From NCBI GenBank assembly GCA_033239125.1, contig BSWB01000003.1, positions 132,794,320-132,858,319 of the forward strand: DNA of 64,000 nucleotides. Direction: 5' to 3'. The notes beneath the pieces are model-generated. The model saw only the letters and a program-made list of their open reading frames with translations. It had not been told where the DNA came from and searched no databases. A program made the translations under genes and the position numbers. This DNA is from Fagopyrum homotropicum. Lineage: Eukaryota; Streptophyta; Magnoliopsida; Caryophyllales; Polygonaceae. Positions 43,667 to 54,792 of the stretch are shown here, one piece after another. Positions within the stretch are counted from its first letter, which is position 1. Every line of letters begins with the position of its first letter.

Positions 43667-45179
43667 TGGAACACCCTAAACTCTCAAAGCTCGGGGAGTC
43701 ACGGGTTAGGACCTCACAGTGGGTCCCGACCCATGGTTTGACAACGCTTTCACTAGATCTTACAACAAGGCACAAATAAGAAAACCGAAATTCTTAAAAC
43801 GATGTTTTAATGTCATGAATGTAACAACATGCGACTAACAACCAACAACGTACTTAAGATATTAAAAGTCTAATATCAACATACTACAAGGAAAGAACAA
43901 CATAAAATCCAACCCCATCCCAGGGAGTACAGAGACTTGGTTGACCACTACTTCTGGATCACTCAACTTTTGCTCTAAACTGTGGTAAGCCTAAACAACA
44001 AAAGAAACCAACCATTAGCTAGCTATCTATAAGTTAGACAAATGAAAACAACACACACACATATAATAGCATAATTAAACACTCATCATGATTTCAGAGA
44101 ATTTATTTTTATTATCTATATTTAAGTCATACACTCTTACTAATGACTTATTTTGTGACACGAGGGATTCCCAAACCTCGCCTCCGCCCCGTGTAACCAT
44201 CAGGAGTGGATCTTATGCACCTCACCTTATACCTGCATGGTCTGGGTATAGAGAACCTCCCAATCTCATGTTAGAGCTAGGCAGTGATGTCACCACCCGT
44301 TATACATACATTTGGGTCATAAACGTAATAAAGGTCGTCATATGCATGTTATAATTATCAAACAAAGAACACGCATCACCATCATCATTCAGCTAACATC
44401 TAGAAGCTAACTAAGTAAGTCCAAAGGACTTACCTGAATCCAATCTCAACTCTTGTAATCTTAACTCGGTTTGCAACCGTAGAAACTCAACCGCCTATTA
44501 TGAAAGGCAAGTGGATCAATAATGTATCCCACTTCCTTAGAAGTCTCCAACTTCCACTACTAGAAACACGGGTCATTAACTACGCTTTTTTAAGGCTTTC
44601 TCGGCGTTAAATAGCTTCGAGAAAAAAACTTCTCGATGCTTTCACTAAGCGTAGTTATTAGCGACGCGGAGAATGGTCGACGCTTTTTATCGTCAAACAT
44701 TGTCGGCGCTATGTACGGTCAATAAACATCTTTCAAAGCTTTTGTTTTTTTTGAATATTTTTAAAAAAATTCACATATATTGCACGCTAAAAAGCGTCAA
44801 GATTTTCGTCCGCCAACTTCGCTCCAAATTCCCGCCAATTATTTTATGCATTTGTGGACGCTAAGAAGCGTAGAGAAATGAGTTTTGGGTAATTAATGTT
44901 TAGCGCCAATCCCTATAAGAGATTGATGTTAAACATTATTGACACTTTTATGAGCCATTATAAAGACTTTGCTACAAAAAATCATTACAAAAACAAGCAT
45001 TTAAGATACACTTCGAACGTGCAAACTAATATCACTAAATCAAACAAACATTATATAAAATGTACTTTTTATAAAGTGGACAAGATCATTCAAATCCAAC
45101 GGTGGAGAAGTAAACTCGCATAATGGCCTAGAGCATTAAAAGAAGCAGTAAGCTTAAGAATATTTCTGAAGCGAGAGAG

Positions 45180-47849
45180 GCTGCAAGTCAGCCTGCAACA
45201 ATCACCTTGCGGTCATGGTTGTCACAAAAGATGTCATCAAGAACTTTGCACGAGCCATGTAGCTAGCCAAATAAGCAACAACACTCATCCTACAGGGCAC
45301 ACAATAGTATCCATTAGTGAAGAGTGCAAATACGATTACAATTAGAGTTGTAAATTTTACAAAATAAAAAGGAATATACTTTGCAGAAAATTCAAGTACA
45401 TGGGCATCACTTGTGCAATTTTGGATTTGTATGCATTGAGGATAGTTTTGTGGAATGACTTGCAAAGGAATTCAAACACCTAAAAAGTATAATGTTCCAT
45501 GTGGAGCTATATAATAGAAGTTAACTTCAAGTGTTGATTGAGACCAAAAAACTAAAATTATAAACAACCGACCTCATAAAACTTTGCATATCATACCTCA
45601 ACTCCTTCATTTGTAGTGTCTTCAAGGTCATCATCTTCTAATTCCATCTCAAATATGCATTTAACAAGGTCGTCTAAAACAATAATCGCTACCTATAACA
45701 AGTTCAATAATGCAAAGAACATATGAGAACTGTATTTAAAGCTTACATCCCTAAAAGGAAATAAAAAGAATCTTTATAGCAACCCACATCAAGAAGTATA
45801 AGCCGGTCAACCACTAGCCCGATAAGCACATGACTTTCAACAAGTTGTCCGAGAGAAGTGCTCTCCAACTTTGAAATTCCCAACATAATTTACAATCAGT
45901 TGCATGAGAAAAATAAAAAGCATGGTTACTGAATGGACTAACATATACCAAACCAAATGCACATGAAAATTTTCCAACATGAATAACCATAAGTAATACT
46001 CCAAAAAATGTTGTAAGGATCACTCATATTGTTCTTAGATAAAAGCAGCATGAAATGTAGCTTCATGTTTGTATGAAGTCAACCATGTATAAGTTTGAAA
46101 ATCCTTGTAATTTCAGGTAACTTGAGTTAAAAAGAACCAACAAAAGCTAAAGATGTGCATCGGGGTAAGAAGTTAAAAAAGACCACTAAGATCAACACGG
46201 GGACGAACAAGTATCTTTGATGGGTTAACCCTGAATACACACAAACTAGTTTTAAACATTGGAACTGTAGCTGCAAATAAGCAATATATAAATTATTCTA
46301 AGAAAGTCATCTAACCTAATAGACAATTATCCATTAACTACACCGTTGCAGTTCAAAGCAGCAATTGCACTTTCCGCCTGCAAAAGAAACTCGGTTATTT
46401 AGCAACAGCAATATCTAATACCCACTAAGTTGGAAAGTTTGACAAGCCAACTAAGATCAACAGCCACAAAGAAATTTCATGCAGAAATCCACAGATGCAA
46501 AAATAAAATTGATTTAACAAAAAAACTTGTTAGAAGTACAGAACATGAGACATGGAAAAGAAAAAGGATGCAATACAAACACAAGAAATGCTAAGCTCAA
46601 GAAATACTCATGCAGCACATAAATGGCTGTGTGTGAACTTCAAGCTAAAAAATTCATTTGTGTAATACTTACAATCCATATTTCTAGTGTAAAACAGAGT
46701 GCAAAAGAACTGGATCAAAATAGGAGAGCTTTACCTTCCTTAACATTGACAAAGTCATTGACTCAAAGTAACTTACCTATTCAGAGGGGGAATAACAAAG
46801 ACACGTCAAAACAAAAGTCATTAAAATTTGTAGATCAATTAAGCAAAAATTCAAAAAATTATGCACGTCACCTCATCCTTTACTGACTGAGAGGTTGAAT
46901 GACTTGATGAAGCTACAAAATCCACCTGTTTTTCCATAACAAGGTAAACCAACAATTTATAGAAGCTAAAGGCTTCAAATATAAGCATCTAGGAAATAGA
47001 AACAAAAAACACTCAAAATTTATCAGTAACAAGACAACTGAAATTCGTGAAAATCAAAAGCCCTAAATGATGGGAGAGAGGGACTCAACTTACAATTGCA
47101 GGGACGGGATTGGAAGGGACAGAAGGGGAAACCCATAAAGTGAGAATTCACTTCAATATAAGAAGAACTCATTGCTTCTTGTTCTTCCCGGTGCTCCTCC
47201 CTTGAGTAAGAGAGGTCAAGTATAAAATGTTGATTTACAAACCCCAAAACATAAAGTTAGAATTCACATTGATAGTAGTTCAGTAAATAAAAGCTTGTAG
47301 ACTAATAAGAAATTAACTTATGCGTCCTTTGGTTTGTTATCACCTAATGCCTCACAGTTCAAGAAGATCTTATTTTCTACCTTTGCTGCTGAGCAAATAA
47401 GAGATTCAGACGTAGACGAATGTTTTTGGTCCCTGTATTTCAGTTCAAATTGCAATTCATTAATATAAGAAGATCTCAGTTCATAATGATTAATGAAATG
47501 ATGAACATTCTAACCTGATTCAAGTAAAGATTTGGTTGATTCCTTTATCCCCTAGATTTCCTGCACCAAAAGTTAGTTTGAGAGATGATTTAATATGAAG
47601 AAGTTCGATATTGATAGAGTTGGGTGAGAGGCTCACCTTAAGCTTTTCATAGTAGGCATCCAAGTCGTCGTTTACCAGGACATGATCCAAAAGACCGGGT
47701 GATTTCCCTTGATCCATCTCTCCCTTGGCATTCCGAAGACGCTTTTGAATCCGTTCTTCTTTTTTAGTGTCCCTGTTTCAAACAAAGTTAAGAAACCTAA
47801 GATAACAAAAAGCCCTAAATGATGGGGGAGAGGGATTTCATGTTCGGAT
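45180..47849 (-). other. Gene-like but unidentified interior of the CACTA element
   Basis: Short open pieces separated by AT-rich, intron-like stretches run on the minus strand between the small ORF at 47850-47963 and the left subterminal array. None gives a recognisable domain. The 5'-most part near 47700-47900 is followed by an AAAAAGAAGAACGGATTC stretch and a PGLLDHVLVNDDLDAYYEKL text (47640-47717, minus). Captured host exons are possible but not shown. Confidence 0.35.
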
Positions 47850-47963
47850 CTATACAGCGCAAAGGATGGTAGCACATAGGATGGTAGCGTAGAGGATGAC
47901 ATAAATCACCCAGTCCAGATGAGTTTTGGCCAGAAAGTACAAGTCGGGGTGGTTGTCGGTCAT
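47850..47963 (-). CDS. Small ORF with a membrane segment, in a CACTA element
   Basis: 37 codons: MTDNHPDLYFLAKTHLDWVI then YVILYATILCATILCAV and a stop. The C-terminal half is a plausible membrane helix. Upstream the minus strand has Ser/Pro-coding, 5'-leader-like sequence (48010-47964). I do not recognise a family. It may be the first exon of a captured gene or chance. Confidence 0.25.
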   Translation of the reverse strand: MTDNHPDLYFLAKTHLDWVIYVILYATILCATILCAV

Positions 47964-50276
47964 CGTTACCTAAGCCGCCGAAGAAGCCGTGAAGATGGAG
48001 AAGTGTCTATCGCCGGAGATTCGCAGAGACGGCGTTAGAGAGTAGTAGGCTCCTCTTGGTTGTCGGTAGTCGGAGTAGGGCTCCTCTTCTTCATAGAGAG
48101 AGATGGCGATAAAGAATAGTAGAGAGGTGTACATGTTAGGGTTTGACGGACGAAAATAAATGAGAGAGGGCTTGTTTGAATGGAAACTCAAAAGTTAGAG
48201 CGGGTTTAGGGTCTTACAAAAAAAAAAGAGACGGGTTTTGGTTTTTTAATTTCGTGGGTGATGAAAATTGATAACTTTGTTGACGCTTTGTAAATTATTT
48301 CGATATTTATAAGTGTCCATTTTATCTTCGACGTTATATAGCGTCGATAATGCTAAACGCTTGTTGAAAGCGTTGAAATTTCTGGCGACGCAATAAGAAG
48401 CGTCGAAGCCAAAACGTAGTTAATGACCCGTGTTTCTAGTAGTGTTCTAAGATACTCAAATCGATCAAGAAAAGTTACTAAAATACCCTCATAAGGGTAA
48501 ATGACCATTTTACCCGTGGTTCCGAAACTCTAGAAAGACCCCATAAAAAAGTTCCCAATTATTCTTTGGAACTCAAATTCACCCTTTAACTCTCAACAAG
48601 AAGTTTAGGTAGAAACTAGAAGATTATCAAAATTCTTGACTTTCAAGCAAAGTCACTAGGGTCCAACTTTGGCTTAAGATATGAAGTTCAAATAAAAATA
48701 TAAAAATTCCAAGAAAAATATCTTGGTCTTCTATGATATGCATGCTACCTCAGAGGAGCAAAGAACTCTCAAAAACACTAAACAACAACTCCTACACAAA
48801 TCTCCAAAGATGGTTCCAACATCAAGAAATTCTATACTTAGCCAAAATTAAGTGATTTCTCAAACTGCACAACCGGCCTACTTTGTACTCTCGTAGATCC
48901 AGATCTGGTCGTTGGATTGGCCTAAACTTTTGATACATCATACTATGCATATCCCTCTCTATCATACTAAAAATTGAACGGTAAAAAAATATTTCTAAGA
49001 CATCGAAACAGAAGCTCCAATATGACTGCACTACACTTTTTCTAGAATAAAAAAATAAACGAGATCTGCAATTGATCCAGTGTTCGAGCCTCACCGGTTA
49101 TTGTTGGTTTTGGAGTCCACCTACATGTCACTTGTTCGATCCTTCCCAGCCTCCACTTCTTCCAACGATTTCGTGAATAATTGATCTTCACTTCGAGTCC
49201 TATAGCAATCACACACCTACATACTTATGGACCTTCTTCTTTGGTTTCTCAAACACAAAAGGATTCCAAGGTTGCTTACCTGCTGTTTTGAATCGGGTTA
49301 GGTTGCAGGTCTGCCTCCGTTTCTAGTCGGTCGTTGCACTTCAATGAGACTGGTGCATCACTACTACTGAGCTACGTGATGACACACAACGAGGAATGCG
49401 AAGTATGTCAAGTGTTATGGGGAATTTCAAAGACAAAAGTCACAATTTTAGGGTAGGAGACTCACCCAAATGTGGCCAGAATGAAGAGGGGTTTTGAGAC
49501 TACCCGTGTATTGTCTCTTGGAAGCCAGAAATACGAAGGAGTGGCTCTATTCGTTTCTCTGAGTGCATGCAAAAGGAGGTTTGTTACTAGCGTGGTTGTT
49601 TGCAATAGAGGCATGGAGGGTGTGTCTTGGGAAGAGAGGAGGGAGGTAAACTGTGGACGACGGAGGAAGGACAGACTGAGGCGTGAAATCTGAAAACCGA
49701 TCTTGGGATATGGAAAGTCTGGAGTTGTTAGGTAATGCATGGGCTGATGTGGACGTTGATGTGAAGGCTAAAGGTTGGGCCCTTTCATTGTTGGGCCGGC
49801 CATCTACATGCCCCCAAAAAAATGAATTAGAAGAGGCGTTCACATGGATGCATTAAAGGAGGAGAGGAGTGGTTGAAGCAAAGTTGCGGGCTTTGGCTTG
49901 TCGCAAGGAAGATGGGGAAGCAATGGGTTGAGAAAGTCATGTGAGATGTTCTTGTCATGGCCTTGTCGAGCTTGTCGGTGACGTTGTCATGGTCTTATAA
50001 CAGTCTTGTCAAAACTTGTCAGATGACGTTGTCATGGCCTCGTCATATCCTTGTCAAGATCTTGTCCAAGGACATGAACTCATGGTTGCAAATTAGAGTT
50101 TGGTCACTTTGGTGGTATATTTCTATTATTTTATGTGAGAAAGGCTCACATACAATGATATAACTTGTGATGATACATGATGATACATGATGATAGGAAT
50201 CCTAAAAAGGTCAACGGATCGAAATTCGATAATACTCGAAAATAAATGAAAATAAAATTCCGGATATTACAATAAT

Positions 50277-51309
50277 TTCTTGACAAAATATAAGGGTGGA
50301 AAAACACGGTAAAATGTATGTCATTAGTTAGACAATAAAATATATGTTAGAGTAATTCAAAACAATAAAAGTCAATTAACGGAAAAAAAAAATAAATTTG
50401 TTAAATAAGTAGACTTTAATGTTTAACCAAATTTTATTTATAAACAAAACAAATCAATATATTTTACAAAAAAAATGATTTTTTTATAACTTTTTCCAGT
50501 TAAACAAAATTTTGAAAAAAATTAAAAAAAATTTCCAAAAATATTCGAAAAATAAATTTTTTGAAGTAAAATGAATTTAAATTAACTTGCCTTTTTACAT
50601 ATTAAACTATGTAAGTTTGATTTTTTTTTTTTCTAAAATAAAATTCACATCACAAACCTAATCATATTTTTCGATGACATGTAATAAACCAATTGTTATG
50701 TCATCGCCGAAATTAGGGACAGATCTAGGATCCAAAATGTGGGTAGGCTAGATGTACCCCCAAAAAAAAAATCCGTTGTCATGTATTTAGGGTTGAAAAA
50801 TTAGTGTCCAATTTTACTATATTAAAATTATTCATTATCATAAAAAACAAAAATACACAACAAGAAGGTTTGTTTCGTATACTAGTTTTGTGTTTTATAA
50901 ATAAATTGTCAAACAAAACTAATTGATGGTTGATAATCTAGTATATTGTGTTGGTTGTATTAATTAAGAATTAATGCAATATTAAACTTCACTTAATCTC
51001 TTCATCTATATAAAGAAAAGACTCATTTTCCTACTCCCCAAACTCGAACTTGCACCCCAAAGGGGTCCTTCCCTCCATCTACCAGATGAGTTAGCAAATT
51101 AATATGAGTTAGCAAATTAATATGAGTCATATCCCCATTACCCCCTTGTATTCGCCTCTGATTGCTCTATTGTTGACGTGAGACTCTTACAAATTTTCTC
51201 ACAATATTTTCTTTATTAAATCCTAATTAAATCATTGATTTTTTTTTGTACTAAATAATAAATAAAATCTTTGATTCCATTACCCCCTTGTTCCTTTGGT
51301 ATTTATAAC
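50277..51309. other. AT-rich sequence with a short tandem duplication
   Basis: No gene. ATGAGTTAGCAAATTAAT is duplicated head to tail at about 51085-51122. A tRNA-like stretch near 51025-51100 on the minus strand may be a SINE scrap. GGGACAGATCTAGGATCC (50715-50732) looks like the edge of an unclassified transposon, but its partner was not found. Confidence 0.4.
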
Positions 51310-51435
51310 AGTTTTGGTTTTCATTTATTTGTGTCTTGTTGTAAGATCCGATGTTATTGTTACTACTCTGAGGGTGGATCCACTATGAGGTCCTAGCCCG
51401 TAACGTTTCGAATTCCCAAAACTTAGGGTGTTACA
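51310..51435 (+). mobile_element. Truncated 3' end of a Tekay-like LTR
   Basis: It reads GTGTCTTGTTGTAAGATCCG and later GGATCCACTATGAGGTCCTA and CCAAAACTTAGGGTGTTACA. These align in order with the last ~130 bp of the 3056 bp LTRs. Everything upstream in the LTR is missing. A TTTGGTATCATC word about 25 bases beyond could be a decayed primer-binding site, which would make this the end of a 5' LTR. Confidence 0.75.
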
Positions 51436-53197
51436 TCGGGAAGAAGAGTTGGTTTTGATTTGGTATCATCAAATCTATGGGAACAAGTGTGTAGAGTTGT
51501 CAAAGTAACTAAAATCTGGTAATATTATAAGATATATGTTGCCAAACAAATAAACTTTGGGTACATATTCCGTACTCGATTCACGTCATGTATGCTACTC
51601 CATACTTGATTTACAATGTGCTTGTGTATTTGTAATTGAACAAACATGTGTTGCTTGCCTTGTATATGGAGTTCTAGTAGCCACTGCTTCAATCAGTTTA
51701 CATTTCAACGCATACACATTTCGCATTCACGACGAACGAGCATATCTCAAAAGACTCAAATCCTTACCTTAGATGTTACTCAGTGTTCTTCATACTAACT
51801 CAACTAAATTCCTCAATCAGGCAATATCTTGTGTTCCCAAAGACGATGACCTCTGCAATTGGGGATCCTCTTATGACTCAACTACGCACATCACAAACAA
51901 ACACCATTCGCGATCCCGACGCGCGCGGTTCACCTAGTAATATAAGAAAAATGAAAGCTACGGTGGTGTAGTAACATTTGCCTGAAAAAATTGTTGTTGT
52001 TAAATTACTTTTATTGTTTGTTGTTTTCTATTTGAGTAATTAATTTAAATTTTCTTATTATTGTGATAAAAAAAAATCCCTATATTTGATGAGAATGTTC
52101 CCCTCTCTCCTCTACCAAATCACCATCTCCTGATGTCTCACTTTCCTCTACTACACCTACTTCTCCTCCTACCCCTCTTCTCCATCCTAACCCTAATATC
52201 CTACCTACTCATACTTATACTTTTTTTTTTTTTTTTATAACGGGAAGCAGTTCGGTCCCATAGACGGCGCGCCGACTAATGGACCGAAAGGCCGAAAAAA
52301 TCGGCAGACGGACAAACCGTCATGAGGGACTAACAAAGAAGAAAAAGAAAACACAAAAATATATCATAAAAACCCGAAAGCAGGGACGTCTTCAGGGGAA
52401 AGCAGAATGATCCAGTCAGACGGAAGCGACGAGTATGAACGTTTATCTTCGAAGGAAGTACACAGGTAGGAGGCCTGGGGAACAACTGTGGACACCTCAG
52501 ATTTGGACTGCAACAGAGTCGTCAGGAGTCGATCACACATCCACGCCCCCTTCTCGACAAACACTCGAACCACCACCAAGACCGCATCAAAACAGAGAAG
52601 ATGAATCTGCAGTACACGAGTATCGTGATATAAAAATGTGTAAAACTTTGAAGGTTTAAAGAGAAGCGCGATTTGGAAGGGAAAATTGTACGAAATGAGA
52701 GTCTCTAAGTATTAAAAAAAAGTATATTTCTAAAGAATAGAAAAAAATAGGCTTCGAACTTGTTCTGACGGATAAAAGTAAAAAACAAGGTAAAAAAACG
52801 AAGAGAGAAATACAATAAGGAGATGTTGTTTCTAATTATATTTTTGCCCATCAATTTTGCACAAAAAGATGAAATTGGGATATCATCAAACATAACTTTG
52901 GACATGTGGCAGATGCAAAAGGAGTTTCAATCACACACGTTAAAATTAAGAAGGGATCAATGGTCCAAGATTTTTGTTTTTATAATAGTTTATTTACCAT
53001 AAATCAAAATTTACACTTAAGATAATTGTATTTTCATCAATTTTTAAAAAAATTCAGAATTTATTTGTCTCTATTTACAGACATCAATATTATATATATT
53101 TAGACAAATAGTTATTTTGTTAAAACAGTTATATTATATAATATATTACAAAAATTATACATGTATATATATTACAATACGTAACTATATAAACATA
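51436..53197. other. AT-rich sequence, no gene found
   Basis: Contains a poly(T) run of about 18 (52220-52237) beside GC-richer text (52245-52310), which could be the tail of a minus-strand SINE or LINE scrap. It also has a pyrimidine-rich stretch (52090-52200). No open frame resembles a protein. Confidence 0.45.
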
Positions 53198-53206
53198 ATT
53201 AAATAA
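53198..53206. repeat. 9 bp target-site duplication ATTAAATAA (left)
   Basis: Recurs exactly at 54246-54254, right after the foldback element. Confidence 0.9.
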
Positions 53207-54245
53207 GGGAAATTCCGGATGGTACCCTCGTGGTTTGGGGTTTTCCGGATTTTGCCCAACAGTTTTTTCATGTTCGGATGGTACCCCTAAGTTTTTGTTG
53301 TTTTCCGGATTTTGCCCAAATTTATTAAACTTTTTCAAATTCCATTAAAAACATACAAAATAAAACAAACTAAAATTAGAAAAACAAATTAAAAATAGAA
53401 AGAATGATTTAGTTATTTTAAAACTAGTAAAACAGTATCTTTTTTTTAAAAAAAAATAAATATTTATAATAATTTAAAATAAATCAATTAGATAATTTTT
53501 AAAAAAATTCAAAAAAATCAGTATTTTATTTTATTTGAAAAATAAATAGATTGGATTAGCATTTTTTTAACAAAATCTAAACACATAAGTTTTATACTTT
53601 ATTTAAAAAATAAATAAAATAAGAATTCTTTTAAAAAATCAAAACAAATCACTGTTTTAAATTATTATTAAAATAAATAAATCACTTTTCTATTTTATTT
53701 ATTTCCCAAAACTAGAAGAAAAAAAAAATTAATTAAAATTGAAAAATAAATAAAATAGAAAACTGATTTATTTATTTTAATAATAAACTAAAACAGTGAT
53801 TTGTTTTAATTTTTTAAAAGAACCTTTACTTTATTTATTTTTTAAATAAAGTATAACATTTATGTTTTTTGATTTTGTTAAAAAAATGCTATTCCAATGT
53901 ATTTATTTTTAAAATAAAATAAACACTGATTTTTTTTAAAAAATTATTTAGAAATTATCTAATTGATTTATTTTTAAATTAATATAAAACATTTATTTTT
54001 TTGAAAATTTTTTTACAGTTTTAATCTATTTTTAAAATAAATAAATCATTCTTTTGTATTTTAATTTGTTTTTTAATTTTAGTTTATTTTCTTTTGCATG
54101 TTTTTAATGGAAATTGAAAAAGTTTAATGAATTTGGGCAAAATCCGAAAAACAACATAAATTTAGGGGTACCATCCGAACTCGAAAAAACTGTTGGGCGA
54201 AATCCGAAAAACCCCAAACCACGAGGGTACCATCCGGAATTTCCC
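53207..54245. mobile_element. Foldback Mutator-like element, 1039 bp
   Basis: The two ends are inverted copies: GGGAAATTCCGGATGGTACC on the left, and the reverse complement of the right end gives the same word. The inverted similarity continues inward through GAGGGT/CGTGGTTTGGGGTTTT, the TTTTGCCCAA blocks and the AT-rich centre, so nearly the whole element can fold into one hairpin with arms near 500 bases. A 9 bp duplication lies outside, as in Mutator-like elements. It carries no gene. It ends 547 bases before the start codon of the IPMS-like gene. Confidence 0.9.
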
Positions 54246-54254
54246 ATTAAATAA

Positions 54255-54641
54255 AAATAAAAAGTTTGGTGAAATGTGAAGTTATTCACCATTTTAGAAA
54301 AACTTAACATATTACAAGATATTTTTACAAATAAAATTTAAAATATTACAAGGCATTACACATAAAATTGAATATAATACATTACATAATTATAACAACA
54401 AACTTAAAAAGAAAGAAAGCAAAATTTTAGAGAAACTTAACATGATTATTTTGGCCTATTTTTATTTTCATGCTTTGGCTCTTTAACTTTGTAATTATTA
54501 TTTTAATACATTTATATGTTTTAAAATTTTAAAGAGACATTTATTGAAATATCTTTTTTTTATTAATTATTTATATATTTATTATAAATTTAAAATAAAT
54601 ATAATTAAAAAAAATTAATAGTATCAAATTTTTAAAAAGTA
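54255..54641. other. Upstream region of the IPMS-like gene
   Basis: Very AT-rich DNA between the foldback element and the gene. Apart from the TATA-like site listed separately, no clear promoter element stands out against the base composition. Confidence 0.4.
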
Positions 54642-54648
54642 TATAAAT
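54642..54648 (+). promoter_or_regulatory. Possible TATA box of the IPMS-like gene
   Basis: TATAAAT lies about 150 bases before the start codon, which would give a 5' untranslated leader of about 115 bases. The surroundings are so AT-rich that this could be chance. Confidence 0.3.
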
Positions 54649-54792
54649 ATATTGGGTGAATAAATATATGTGGCGGAAATAGGTTGTTAAGAAATGAGGT
54701 TTTCAAACCCACCATTGTATATGGTCCAAGTACTATACATACTACAAATCCGGCTTCTACTGAAGAACCAACTCCTTTTCCCTTGTTTGTAA

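Larger units (their letters stand above)
44555..48444. mobile_element. Non-autonomous CACTA (En/Spm) transposon
   Basis: A 3890 bp element with perfect inverted ends CACTACTAGAAACACGGGTC continuing ATTAACTACG on both sides, and a 3 bp duplication TTC (44552-44554 and 48445-48447). Subterminal regions carry many copies of a GCGTCGA/TCGACGC-like motif in both orientations (44580-44880 and 48280-48415), the expected transposase-binding arrays. No TNP2-type transposase is visible. The interior (45180-48190) looks on the minus strand like gene-like sequence with short exon-sized open pieces, which suggests captured host DNA. Confidence 0.95.
43667..50271 (-). mobile_element. Solo LTR, Tekay-like family, split by a CACTA element
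   Basis: On the plus strand it starts TGGAACACCCTAAACTCTC and ends TTCCGGATATTACA, flanked by ATAAT. Without the CACTA insertion it is about 2.7 kb. Family marks are GGACCTCACAGTGGGTCCCG (43707-43726), the palindrome GTAAGTCCAAAGGACTTAC (44415-44433) and repeated blocks of the ~180 bp type near 48600-49100. The start has mutated from TGTAAC to TGGAAC. The minus orientation matches most of its relatives here. Confidence 0.85.

Noticed and set aside
51025..51100. Second tRNA-derived SINE or tRNA gene (minus strand)
   Set aside because: GGTAGATGGAG and AAGTTCGAGTT resemble A and B boxes, but no poly(A) tail, body or target duplication was found.
52210..52330. Poly(T) plus GC-rich stretch as a LINE/SINE 3' end
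   Set aside because: No head, no reverse-transcriptase frame and no duplication; too weak to list as an element.
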